Assembly: GCA_030613665.1 (NCBI GenBank)
Contig: JAUWLN010000025.1
Location: forward strand, 1 to 15,415
DNA length: 15,415 bases
Direction: 5' to 3'
Origin: Dehalococcoidia bacterium
GTDB taxonomy: Bacteria; Chloroflexota; Dehalococcoidia; Dehalococcoidales; RBG-16-60-22
In this document: positions 5,564 to 12,698 of the stretch, piece after piece
Position numbering within the stretch: the stretch's first letter is position 1
Layout of the letters: each line of letters begins with the position of its first letter
The notes under the pieces: generated by a model
The model's input: only the letters and a program-made list of their open reading frames with translations
The model's database searches: none
Told to the model about the DNA's origin: nothing
Translations under genes and position numbers: made by a program

Positions 5564-8272
5564 TTATTTCAGGCTGATTCTGGCATCCACCACCCTGTAC
5601 CCTTCCCCTATTGCCATTACTTTCACCGGATTGAAGTCCAGCTCCGCAACCTGGGGGATGTCTTCAACCATGGCCGATAGCCTGAGCAGCAAATCCTGCA
5701 CTGCCTTAATATCGCTGGGGGGTGCCCCTCTGAAACCCTCAAAAAGCCGGGCCGTCTTGATTGAACTGACCATCTCGCTGGCGTCCGCTTCAGTAAGCGG
5801 GTGCAGACGAAGAACAATATCTTTCAGCAGCTCGGCCTGCACGCCGCCCAGACCAAACATGATGAGCGGCCCGAACGTCGGGTCCTGCGTCACACCGGCA
5901 ATGATTTCAACCCCACCTGATACCATGCGCTGGATGGTAACACCTTCCATCTCAGATTCACGCCCCATGACCGCCAGGTTTTTCTTAATGGCATTAAATG
6001 CCTCTTTCACCTCATCTTTTGAACTGAGGTCCAGCACCACACCACCGACATCGGTCTTGTGTGTGATGGTGGACGAGTTTAGTTTCACCACCACCGGGAA
6101 GCCTGTCCGTGCCGCCAAATCGGCTGCTTCACTGGCACTACCGGCGACCGCTGTCCCGACAGTGCGAATACCGTAACAATCGAGCAGTTCCACCGTCTCC
6201 TCTGCAGAAAGCCAGAAAGGCCTCTGTTTGTTCCGGCTCATCGCCGTCTCAATGATGCGGCATGCTTTTTCCCGCTTGATACCCTTTATACGCGGCACGG
6301 CGCCTCTGGGTTTTGTCATCAGCTCACGGTATTCAACAGCCTTGGCCAGAGCGGAAACGGCGTCCTCAGGGAACGGGTAACACGGTACGAAACTACCTGC
6401 CTTTCCCAGTCTGGCTTTGAATCCCCGCTGCCCCATAAAACAGACGAGCAAGGGCTTTTTGCGCCGCTGGTACAGGGGGTTGACACGGCGGATGGCATCC
6501 TCCACCAGTGTTGAGTCCACAACTGCCGCCGGGCCAAACACCGCCAGTACAGCATCAACGCTATCGTCCTCTACCAGCACCCTCAAGGAACCTTCAAACT
6601 CTTCCGGGGTAACACTGCCGGTAAGGTCGAGCGGATTGCGGACCGTGATATCCCGCTTGATGAGCTGCCCGAGTTTACCGGCCGTTCCAGAAGAAAATTC
6701 GGGCAGCGTCAACCCCTGTTGCTCCGAGGCGTCGGCAGCCAGAATACCCGGTCCCCCTCCGTTGGGCACGATAACCACCCTTTTACCTTCGGGCGGCGGC
6801 TGGCTGGATAGCAGTGTGGCCACGTCAAACAGTTCCTCGATGCTGTCGACGCGAATGATACCTGCCTGACGGAACAGGGCATCCGAGACCACTTCCGGCG
6901 TCGCCAGGGCACCGGTATGGGATGAAGCGGCACGAGAGCCGACCAGTGTGGTCCCGCCCTTGACAACGATAATCGGCTTTTTGGCCGAAACACGTCTGGC
7001 GATGCGACTGAACTTATGCGGGTTACCGAACGACTCCAGATAGAGCAAAATGACTCTGGTTGCCGGGTCATCTTCCCAGTACTGTAATAAATCGTTGGAA
7101 GAGATGTCGGCACGATTGCCCACGCTGACGAACCCGGATATGCCCATATTGAGATCGCTGGCGTACTGTAGAATGACCAGTCCCATAGCACCGCTCTGGG
7201 AGAGGAAAGCGATATTGCCGCGAGGTGGAAAAACGCGGGAAAACGAGGCATTCAGTCGCACTTCAGGGTCAGCGTTGATGATTCCCATACAGTTCGGCCC
7301 CACCAGTCGCATACCATGGCCCAGCGCGATACCGCGCAGCTCTTCTTCACGGGTAGCTCCTTCCCGTCCCCTTTCCCTGAATCCATCGGTGATGACAATG
7401 ATGGCGCGAACACCTTTCCGGCCGCACTCATCCGCCACTCTGGCAACAAATTGAGTGGGCACGATGATTACCGCCAGGTCCACTTCCCCCGGGACATCAA
7501 GTATGGAAGGATAGGCTTTCACCGCCATTATGGCATTCGCTTTCGGGTTCACCGGGTAAACGACGCCGCTGAATCCGCCTTCCATGATATTCTGGAAAAC
7601 AAGCTGCCCAATACTGCCCGACTGTCTGGAAGCACCGATAACGGCGATGGAACGCGGCGCCAGAACATTGCGGATTGAAGCAATCGTTGACAGGCGCTCT
7701 CTTTCCGCCTCTTTCCTCTCCACCCGCCGGCTCCGGGCTATGGTGATGGTAACGTGGTAGACGCCGCCCTTAAGTTCGCTGTCGATATGAAAGCCGTAAT
7801 CCCTGAGAACGGACATCATGCGTTCGTTTTCAGCGAGAATATCACCCTCAAAAACGGCAATGCCATTATCACGGGCAACATTCGCCAGCCATTCGATAAG
7901 CCGGGTGCCGATTCCCTTGCCGTGATAAGCGTCCTCTATGGCGAAGGCAACCCTTGCTGAGCGCTTATTCGGCAGGCGATAATAACGCCCGACGGCAATG
8001 ATTTCCTTGCGCTGTTCCCTCTGCACTTCGCCAACCAGGGCAAAGGTGTTCTTGTAGTCCACCGTACAGAATCGCAGCGCGTCCTCAGGTCCCATTTCGC
8101 CGGGGTCACGCTGGAAGCGGAGATATTTGGTCTGCTCGCTTTGTCGTTGAAAGAAGGCAAGCCAGCGCTCGGCATCGTCCTGACGTATCGGCCTCAAGAG
8201 TATCCTTGAGCCGTCTTTCAGCAGGACTTCGGTCTCATATTGAGATGGGTATGCTGCTTTTTCCACCGCCAT
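5564..8272 (-). CDS. GNAT acetyltransferase fused to ADP-forming acyl-CoA synthetase (Pat/AcdAB-like)
   Basis: 902 residues in three parts. Residues about 15-180 are a GNAT domain with the acetyl-CoA loop HGKGIG (117-122). Residues about 198-650 are the SucD-like alpha part of an NDP-forming acyl-CoA synthetase: CoA-binding domain with IAVIGAS (209-215), LVGPNCMG (323-330), SQSGAMG (358-364), and the active-site His452 in SHTGAL. A flavodoxin-like domain begins near IVPNGGGPGIL (501-511). Residues about 680-902 are an ATP-grasp beta part with THKTDVGG (737-744) and ELDFNPV (877-883). GNAT-first order is as in the SlPatA type, whereas E. coli PatZ has GNAT last. Because the phosphorylated histidine is kept, real acyl-CoA synthetase activity is plausible in addition to lysine acetylation; acetate is the default guess for substrate. 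AGGAGG (8286-8291) lies 13 bases before the ATG. Confidence 0.9.
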   Translation of the reverse strand: MAVEKAAYPSQYETEVLLKDGSRILLRPIRQDDAERWLAFFQRQSEQTKYLRFQRDPGEMGPEDALRFCTVDYKNTFALVGEVQREQRKEIIAVGRYYRLPNKRSARVAFAIEDAYHGKGIGTRLIEWLANVARDNGIAVFEGDILAENERMMSVLRDYGFHIDSELKGGVYHVTITIARSRRVERKEAERERLSTIASIRNVLAPRSIAVIGASRQSGSIGQLVFQNIMEGGFSGVVYPVNPKANAIMAVKAYPSILDVPGEVDLAVIIVPTQFVARVADECGRKGVRAIIVITDGFRERGREGATREEELRGIALGHGMRLVGPNCMGIINADPEVRLNASFSRVFPPRGNIAFLSQSGAMGLVILQYASDLNMGISGFVSVGNRADISSNDLLQYWEDDPATRVILLYLESFGNPHKFSRIARRVSAKKPIIVVKGGTTLVGSRAASSHTGALATPEVVSDALFRQAGIIRVDSIEELFDVATLLSSQPPPEGKRVVIVPNGGGPGILAADASEQQGLTLPEFSSGTAGKLGQLIKRDITVRNPLDLTGSVTPEEFEGSLRVLVEDDSVDAVLAVFGPAAVVDSTLVEDAIRRVNPLYQRRKKPLLVCFMGQRGFKARLGKAGSFVPCYPFPEDAVSALAKAVEYRELMTKPRGAVPRIKGIKREKACRIIETAMSRNKQRPFWLSAEETVELLDCYGIRTVGTAVAGSASEAADLAARTGFPVVVKLNSSTITHKTDVGGVVLDLSSKDEVKEAFNAIKKNLAVMGRESEMEGVTIQRMVSGGVEIIAGVTQDPTFGPLIMFGLGGVQAELLKDIVLRLHPLTEADASEMVSSIKTARLFEGFRGAPPSDIKAVQDLLLRLSAMVEDIPQVAELDFNPVKVMAIGEGYRVVDARISLK

Positions 8273-8297
8273 TCCGGTTCAATTGCCTCCTGTTTAT

Positions 8298-8326
8298 ATC
8301 ATAAATCAGTTATGGCAGGTAGTAAA
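8298..8326 (-). promoter_or_regulatory. Sigma-70 promoter of the GNAT/acyl-CoA synthetase gene
   Basis: On the minus strand, TTTACT (8321-8326), a 17-bp spacer and TATGAT (8298-8303, 5 of 6). Transcription would start near 8291, just at the AGGAGG (8286-8291), giving a leader of about 20 nt. Confidence 0.5.
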
Positions 8327-8387
8327 GTGGCCGGAATTCCAGATTGCCTCTGACAGGCTCCGGTGATGCTCCTGCTCTTGCCCTGGT

Positions 8388-8416
8388 TTGCCATTTCCAC
8401 GCCTGAAGAGCATAAT
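8388..8416 (+). promoter_or_regulatory. Sigma-70 promoter of the hydroxyacid dehydrogenase gene
   Basis: TTGCCA (8388-8393), a 17-bp spacer and CATAAT (8411-8416), each matching 5 of 6 consensus bases. The expected start near 8423 gives a leader of about 60 nt. It points away from the minus-strand promoter at 8298-8326. Confidence 0.5.
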
Positions 8417-8463
8417 GAAGGAGGTTTTTCAGAGTTATCCCGATTCACGGCACAAATACAGCA

Positions 8464-8471
8464 AGAGAGGA
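8464..8471 (+). promoter_or_regulatory. Shine-Dalgarno supporting the start at 8484
   Basis: AGAGAGGA, 12 bases before ATG 8484. The frame also opens earlier (TTG 8388, ATG 8415), but those codons encode no family sequence and the TTG lies inside the promoter. Confidence 0.5.
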
Positions 8472-8483
8472 AACAGCACACCA

Positions 8484-9365
8484 ATGGACAGGAAGAAGGT
8501 CGGTTTCATCGGTCTGGGGGTAATGGGCAAAGCGATGGCAACACATATTGCCCGCGATGGTTACCCGCTCACCGTTTTCGATATCCAGAAAGAACCCCTG
8601 GCCGAGATGAAAAAACTTGGTGCCAGGGTGGCCGGAAGCGCCGGGGAAGTCGGCAGGGAGAGTGATACGGTCATCGTCATGGTGCGCGATTACCAGCAGG
8701 TCAAGGACGTTGTTTTTCTTCCCGGCGGAGTGCTCAGCGGCATGCGCCAGGGAACAGTTCTCATTATCACGAGCACGATTACCCCGCAGGACGTTATCGA
8801 AGTGGAAAGTGCTGCCCGCGAACGCGGGGTATCGGTTATCGATTCACCGGTAAGCGGCGGAAAGGCAAAGGCAGATGATGCCTCTCTGTCATTGATGGTG
8901 GGTGGAGATGATGCCGTGGTAAAGGAGAACGAAGGCGTTCTGAAAGCGATGGGGAGTAACGTTTTTCACGTGGGGGAAGTGGGGCAGGGACAGGCAATGA
9001 AAATAGTCAACCAGATTCTGGTCAGTGCCAACATCGCCTCAGTGGCCGAGGCAATGGTGATGGCAGAGAAGCTGGGTATCAACCTTCAGACCATGTATGA
9101 TGTTATCACCAGAAGCGCCGGGACCAGCGAGGTGCTGCAAATGATGGGGACATCGATGCTCGCCAAAGACTTCACCCCCAGGGCGACCGTAGACATCTTA
9201 GTCAAAGATACGGGCATTATAATGGACACCGCCCGCGCGCTTGATATATCTCTCCCCGTATTCAGCGCCGTCTATCAGGTCTACAGGATGGCCAGAGCCC
9301 GCGGCCTTGGCCCGAAAGATGCCACCTCGGTTCTCCAGCTTCTTGAGGAATTCGCCGGCATATAA
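8484..9365 (+). CDS. 3-hydroxyisobutyrate dehydrogenase-family (beta-hydroxyacid) dehydrogenase
   Basis: 293 residues from ATG 8484, the normal family length, with the N-terminal Rossmann motif right at the start (VGFIGLGVMG, 6-15). The substrate loop DSPVSGGKAKADDASLSLMVGG motif spans 120-141. The catalytic Lys is Lys173 in GQGQAMKIVNQ; the usual K-x-x-N-N is K-x-x-N-Q. KDTGI (241-245) begins the last conserved helix. Members reduce or oxidise 3-hydroxyisobutyrate, tartronate semialdehyde, succinic semialdehyde or glyoxylate, and the exact substrate cannot be read here. The divergent acyl-CoA synthetase fusion would fit a role in branched-chain or short-chain acid metabolism, but this is inference. 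The gene ends 36 bp before the convergent broken regulator. Confidence 0.88.
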   Translation: MDRKKVGFIGLGVMGKAMATHIARDGYPLTVFDIQKEPLAEMKKLGARVAGSAGEVGRESDTVIVMVRDYQQVKDVVFLPGGVLSGMRQGTVLIITSTITPQDVIEVESAARERGVSVIDSPVSGGKAKADDASLSLMVGGDDAVVKENEGVLKAMGSNVFHVGEVGQGQAMKIVNQILVSANIASVAEAMVMAEKLGINLQTMYDVITRSAGTSEVLQMMGTSMLAKDFTPRATVDILVKDTGIIMDTARALDISLPVFSAVYQVYRMARARGLGPKDATSVLQLLEEFAGI

Positions 9366-9401
9366 ATTGAAATACGAGCTTCCTGCCCTGAGGTTAACCC
9401 G

Positions 9402-9976
9402 TTATTCTTCCGGCTTGGCCAGCATGTATCCCATGCCTGCCCGAGTGAGGACTATCCTCGGGTCGCTGGGGTCAGATTCAAGTTTGGTACGCAGGCGGCG
9501 TATATGTACCCTGAGGCTATCAGCGGCGTCAGGATAGTCAACGCCCCACACCGCTTCCGCCAGCCCCGAATGCGTAACCACCCGCCCTGCATTTTTCATC
9601 AGGTGGCTTATGATGGAGACCTCGGTACGAGTCAGGTTGACTTCCCGTCCCTCGTGAAAAAGCTGCAAGGTTTTATGACATAATCATCGGCGCCCCATTC
9701 CAGCCCCCTGACAATATCGCTCTCGTCCGACCTGACCGTCAGGATAAGAATCGGCACTTCTGAAAAAAGACGGATTCTTTTCAATACCTCAAAACCGCTG
9801 ATATCGGGAAGACCGAGGTCCAGTATTATGGCATCCGGGTTCTCAGACTGGAACAGCTCAATACCTTCTTCTCCAAGATGTGTCGACAGCAAAACCGTAT
9901 CGGGCCAGTTCAGCTGAAGTGTCAGGAATATGGCTTCCACAATTGCCCGGTCGTCCTCAATGATTAGAATTTTCAT
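9402..9976 (-). pseudogene. OmpR-family response regulator, internally deleted and out of frame
   Basis: ATG 9976 opens a well-kept receiver domain: acidic pair Asp8-Asp9, phospho-acceptor Asp53 in ILDLGLPD, Thr80, and Lys102 in GADDYVIKP. Directly after this KP (near base 9669) the frame no longer makes sense and stops at 9632. In another frame the coding continues at once with a winged-helix DNA-binding domain, from LQLFHEGREVNLTRTEV to the stop at 9402, including the RVHIRRLRTKL recognition region and the GMGYML wing. About 45-50 residues normally lie between these points (receiver helix 5, linker, first winged-helix strands), so roughly 140 bp appears lost with a frame change. The start overlaps the amidohydrolase stop by 20 nt. 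No histidine kinase is in view. An assembly error is the main alternative to a true pseudogene. Confidence 0.75.
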
Positions 9977-11318
9977 GTCTTTTTTCCGCAATGTCCAATT
10001 TGTAAAGCGACGCCGGGTTGTCCCTGAGCATCCTCCGCGCCAGCACCACAGCTTCGTCTTCGCCCAGGTATCCCTCATCAATTTTCTCGGAGAGGACACG
10101 GGCCACCACCTGACGCGTCATCACCGCGTGCCCATACGCCATCTCCACTGTCATCGCATCGCCGCCAAAAGCCATGATTTTATTGCCGGGAACAGTCTCG
10201 ATAAGTTCGTGCAGCAGTTGCCGGGCAATTCCCGGCGAGATAATGGGCAGCCAGGTAATATCCGCCGTTACGTTGGGGAAATTTTTGGCCAGAGTAGCCC
10301 ATTCGTGGATATAGGGATACCCTCCGTGAAAGAGGTCGAACCTGGCCTCTTTGTACTCAATGAAAAGGTTGACCAGGTGGGTGGGATTGGCATTGGTGAT
10401 AATGTTTTCATTGCCTTCCTGCAGGCCGGTATGCACCTGCACCGGTAACCCGGTGTCAATCGCCGCACGTATCACCTGGTGCATCATGTAGTCCTGGAGC
10501 GGTTTGGCTTCAAGCCAGGCAAGTCCCTCGCCGAGATGGCTGGCGATATGGTTGAAAGCAACCTCAGCCTCATACCGGGATACTTTATCGTATTTCAGGA
10601 TGCGGTTATAGGCAAGACCGCTCTTGACCGCCACGGTACCCCTGGCGATGTACCCTTCCAGCGTCGCGCGCATCGCCTTTGCCAGATCATCCAGCGAATG
10701 GATGGCTATTCCCGACTCTCCTTCGAGGGCGACGAGGTCGGCCCTCGACTGCGCGCTGATAAAATGGTCGAGGCGCATGGCCGGGACGAAGAGGTCAGGT
10801 TGCAGGTCTGTGCTCTGCCAGTCAACAATGGAGACCGTGATATTCGCCTTTTCCTTCATGACGTGGCGGTACCAGTCTGGCCCCCTGGACTTGGCAATTG
10901 CTTCGGAAAGCTGACGATAGGTATTGCGGTTCAAATCCTCAACGCCGAATATATCGCGGATGGTTATCAGCGTCTGCCTGGCATAAGCCGTATTTCTTAT
11001 CATCTCCCAGAAAGGCTCCATCGCCTGCCAGCGCTCGTCCAGGGACATGTCAGCTCTTTCCGGCTCAGGGATTAAGCGGCGTACCTTGCGGTGTTTGTAC
11101 CCTTCCACCCTCACGCGGTGCATCGGGAAGCGTATGGCTTCCATCATGCGCGGCGACAATCCCGCCGATATCAGGTCGCTGGAGTTGTAATGCGCAAACA
11201 GATAGCTGAAGTCTACGGCACACTCATTGCGCTCTGCTTCCAGCATGATATGTTCGTGCGTATCAACAAGGGAGATGCTTTCTACTTCCGCCTTTATTCT
11301 TTCATTGATGTGGCTCAT
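9957..11318 (-). CDS. Amidohydrolase-family (amidohydrolase 2-like) metal-dependent TIM-barrel enzyme
   Basis: 453 residues from ATG 11318, chosen because GAGAGGA (11325-11331) sits six bases upstream; an in-frame codon at 11360 would overlap the promoter. The N-terminus carries the metal motif DTHEH (His21, His23). Further likely ligands are His296 in PVQVHTG, His331 in LFHGGYPY, and Asp387 in FGGDAMT near the C-terminus. This pattern and the barrel order fit amidohydrolase 2/uronate-isomerase-like enzymes, which hydrolyse or decarboxylate carboxylated substrates or isomerise uronates. Length is longer than typical decarboxylases of the group (about 300-350), with an extra stretch near residues 50-170. 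Substrate unknown. No signal peptide, so cytoplasmic. A TTGACA promoter lies upstream, and the end overlaps the broken response regulator by 20 nt. Confidence 0.82.
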   Translation of the reverse strand: MSHINERIKAEVESISLVDTHEHIMLEAERNECAVDFSYLFAHYNSSDLISAGLSPRMMEAIRFPMHRVRVEGYKHRKVRRLIPEPERADMSLDERWQAMEPFWEMIRNTAYARQTLITIRDIFGVEDLNRNTYRQLSEAIAKSRGPDWYRHVMKEKANITVSIVDWQSTDLQPDLFVPAMRLDHFISAQSRADLVALEGESGIAIHSLDDLAKAMRATLEGYIARGTVAVKSGLAYNRILKYDKVSRYEAEVAFNHIASHLGEGLAWLEAKPLQDYMMHQVIRAAIDTGLPVQVHTGLQEGNENIITNANPTHLVNLFIEYKEARFDLFHGGYPYIHEWATLAKNFPNVTADITWLPIISPGIARQLLHELIETVPGNKIMAFGGDAMTVEMAYGHAVMTRQVVARVLSEKIDEGYLGEDEAVVLARRMLRDNPASLYKLDIAEKRHENSNH

Positions 11319-11324
11319 GACTGT

Positions 11325-11331
11325 TCCTCTC
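11325..11331 (-). promoter_or_regulatory. Shine-Dalgarno that fixes the amidohydrolase start
   Basis: GAGAGGA on the minus strand, six bases before ATG 11318. It rules against the in-frame start 14 codons upstream. Confidence 0.7.
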
Positions 11332-11363
11332 GCTCTCTTAATATTTGCCCGCTCATTCAAAAC

Positions 11364-11392
11364 AGATTAGCACCAGCGTGGAAACGTGTCAA
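11364..11392 (-). promoter_or_regulatory. Sigma-70 promoter of the amidohydrolase gene
   Basis: On the minus strand, a perfect TTGACA (11387-11392), a 17-bp spacer and TAATCT (11364-11369, weak). A 12-bp perfect palindrome TCAACGCGTTGA (11389-11400) overlaps the -35 box. Confidence 0.5.
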
Positions 11393-11400
11393 CGCGTTGA
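11389..11400. repeat. 12-bp perfect palindrome at the amidohydrolase -35 box
   Basis: TCAACGCGTTGA reads the same on both strands and shares four bases with the TTGACA box. It could be a small operator half-site pair for a dimeric regulator, but a 12-bp palindrome may also arise by chance. Confidence 0.35.
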
Positions 11401-11420
11401 TTCGGGCCGGTCAGCCTCAT

Positions 11421-11894
11421 TCAGAATTTACCTTTGAGCCTCTCGTAAGTCTCCGCCAGCGCCTCCGGCACCACTTTTGTATCAGCCAGCACCGCCATAA
11501 AATTATTGTCCCCATGCCAGCGCGGCACGATATGGGTATGGACATGGCCCGCAATGCCCGCGCCGGAAGCTTTTCCCAAATTCATGCCGATATTGAAGCC
11601 TTCCGGGCCGGCATCCTCGCGCAGCACTTCAACACACCGGGTCACAATCTTATAATGTTCGTTTCTCTCTTCTTCGGTGAGTTCTTCAAGAGAAGCCGCG
11701 TGTCGGTAAGGTGCCACCATCAAATGTCCGGGATTATAGGGATAGCTGTTCATTATGACAAAATTTTCGCTGCCCCGGTAAAGGATATAATTCCGAGCGT
11801 CCCGGTCTTGTCCGGGGTCTTCACAGAGAAAGCAGCCTTCCGGCTTTTTCATCCTGATGAACTGTATCCGCCACGGTGCCCATATTCGTTCCAT
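11421..11894 (-). CDS. HIT-family nucleotide hydrolase/transferase (Ap4A phosphorylase-like)
   Basis: 157 residues from ATG 11894. The N-terminus MERIWAPWRIQFI is typical of the bacterial HIT group annotated as ATP adenylyltransferase/Ap4A phosphorylase. CFLC (Cys21, Cys24) is a likely zinc-binding pair. NSYPYNPGHLMVAPYRH (49-65) is the conserved central strand region, and the histidine triad is H117-V-H119-T-H121, with the middle His as the expected nucleophile toward nucleoside phosphates. It acts in the cytoplasm on dinucleoside polyphosphates or adenylylated compounds. AAGGAG lies six bases upstream of this ATG, which favours it over an in-frame codon at 11912. It has its own strong promoter and is divergent from the metallo-beta-lactamase-fold gene; the amidohydrolase gene follows 102 bp downstream. 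Confidence 0.9.
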   Translation of the reverse strand: MERIWAPWRIQFIRMKKPEGCFLCEDPGQDRDARNYILYRGSENFVIMNSYPYNPGHLMVAPYRHAASLEELTEEERNEHYKIVTRCVEVLREDAGPEGFNIGMNLGKASGAGIAGHVHTHIVPRWHGDNNFMAVLADTKVVPEALAETYERLKGKF

Positions 11895-11900
11895 AGAATG

Positions 11901-11906
11901 CTCCTT
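11901..11906 (-). promoter_or_regulatory. Shine-Dalgarno that fixes the HIT gene start
   Basis: AAGGAG on the minus strand, six bases before ATG 11894; the alternative in-frame ATG at 11912 would place this site inside the coding region. Confidence 0.7.
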
Positions 11907-11924
11907 ATTCACTCACCCGGTGCT

Positions 11925-11953
11925 ATTTTAATCGGCGAACCCCGTCGCGTCAA
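11925..11953 (-). promoter_or_regulatory. Sigma-70 promoter of the HIT gene
   Basis: On the minus strand, TTGACG (11948-11953), a 17-bp spacer and TAAAAT (11925-11930), each 5 of 6 to consensus. It is one of the best promoter matches in the window. Confidence 0.6.
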
Positions 11954-11988
11954 CGAAACGGCCGCTATTGACTTTTCTAATCACGGCT

Positions 11989-12018
11989 TCGACTATACTG
12001 CAGGCCAGGTGGTATAAT
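11989..12018 (+). promoter_or_regulatory. Sigma-70 promoter of the metallo-beta-lactamase-fold gene
   Basis: TCGACT (11989-11994), an 18-bp spacer and a perfect TATAAT (12013-12018). The expected start near 12025 precedes the Shine-Dalgarno GAGGTG (12033-12038). Confidence 0.55.
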
Positions 12019-12044
12019 GACTTCCGGAAAGCGAGGTGATGACA

Positions 12045-12686
12045 ATGATGGTTGCGGCCAGCAATAACAGTTTGCAGATAGAACAGCTCCGGCTGGGACC
12101 TTTCGGCGCGAACGCCTATATCCTCCTCTGCCCGGAAACAAAGGAGAGTGCAATCGTAGATGCCCCCGCCGAGGCCGATAAAATCATAGCCCGGCTGAAG
12201 GACACCACCCCCAGGTATATTCTGCTCACCCATTCCCATGTGGATCACATCGGAGCGATGGCACAATTGCGCCAGGAGCTGAAAATTCCGCTGGCGGCTC
12301 ACGCCGCCGATGCCGATGTACTATCGCCGCCGCCGGAGATAATGCTCGAAGATGGCGATACCATTGATTTCGGGAGGGTTCGTATGGCAGTTTCACACAC
12401 GCCCGGTCACACCCCGGGCAGTCTGTGCTTTATTACGGGCAGCCACCTGCTCTCGGGAGACACTCTTTTCCCCGGCGGGCCGGGCAGGACGAACACGCCA
12501 GCCGACTTTGCCCGGATAGTAAAATCGATTACGGAAAAAATTTTCACGCTGGATGATAATACTCAGGTCTATCCGGGACATGGAGACCCGACCATTCTAA
12601 AGAAAGAAAAAGACGAATTCGCCACCTTCTCTTCTCGTACCCATCGTCCGGACTTCTGTGGTGATGTGCTCTGGCTTTCGCCCTGA
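12045..12686 (+). CDS. Metallo-beta-lactamase-fold hydrolase (glyoxalase II-like)
   Basis: 213 residues from ATG 12045. Start codons also exist in frame at 12036 (GTG), 12039 and 12048; 12045 is preferred because GAGGTG (12033-12038) lies six bases upstream. The metal-binding signature is complete: THSHVDH with His63, His65, Asp67 and His68, then His122 in TPGHTPGS, Asp139 in SGDTLF, and His179 in PGHGD. This is the two-metal site of the hydroxyacylglutathione hydrolase/glyoxalase II-like branch, which hydrolyses thioesters such as S-lactoylglutathione and its analogues. It is shorter than true GloB and lacks its C-terminal helical domain, so the substrate is open. It lies 12 bp from the convergent PIG-L deacetylase stop. 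A thiol-conjugate substrate would fit the mycothiol-like genes next door, but that is speculation. Confidence 0.88.
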   Translation: MMVAASNNSLQIEQLRLGPFGANAYILLCPETKESAIVDAPAEADKIIARLKDTTPRYILLTHSHVDHIGAMAQLRQELKIPLAAHAADADVLSPPPEIMLEDGDTIDFGRVRMAVSHTPGHTPGSLCFITGSHLLSGDTLFPGGPGRTNTPADFARIVKSITEKIFTLDDNTQVYPGHGDPTILKKEKDEFATFSSRTHRPDFCGDVLWLSP

Positions 12687-12698
12687 CAGGAGCCTCAG

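Noticed and set aside
8333..8340. GGAATTCC palindrome between the divergent promoters, and GGTTAACC at 9392-9399.
   Set aside because: Eight-base palindromes are expected by chance in a window of this size, and neither overlaps a promoter box.
9660..9680. Programmed -1 frameshifting at the C-TTT-TTC run in the response regulator junction, which could join both halves.
   Set aside because: A slip would restore the frame but not the roughly 45 missing residues, and the heptamer is not canonical. Deletion or assembly error explains the data better.
11091..12017. A 308-codon open frame on the plus strand across the amidohydrolase, the HIT gene and their spacer.
   Set aside because: It is antisense to two clearly recognised genes and their promoters; its translation shows no family features.
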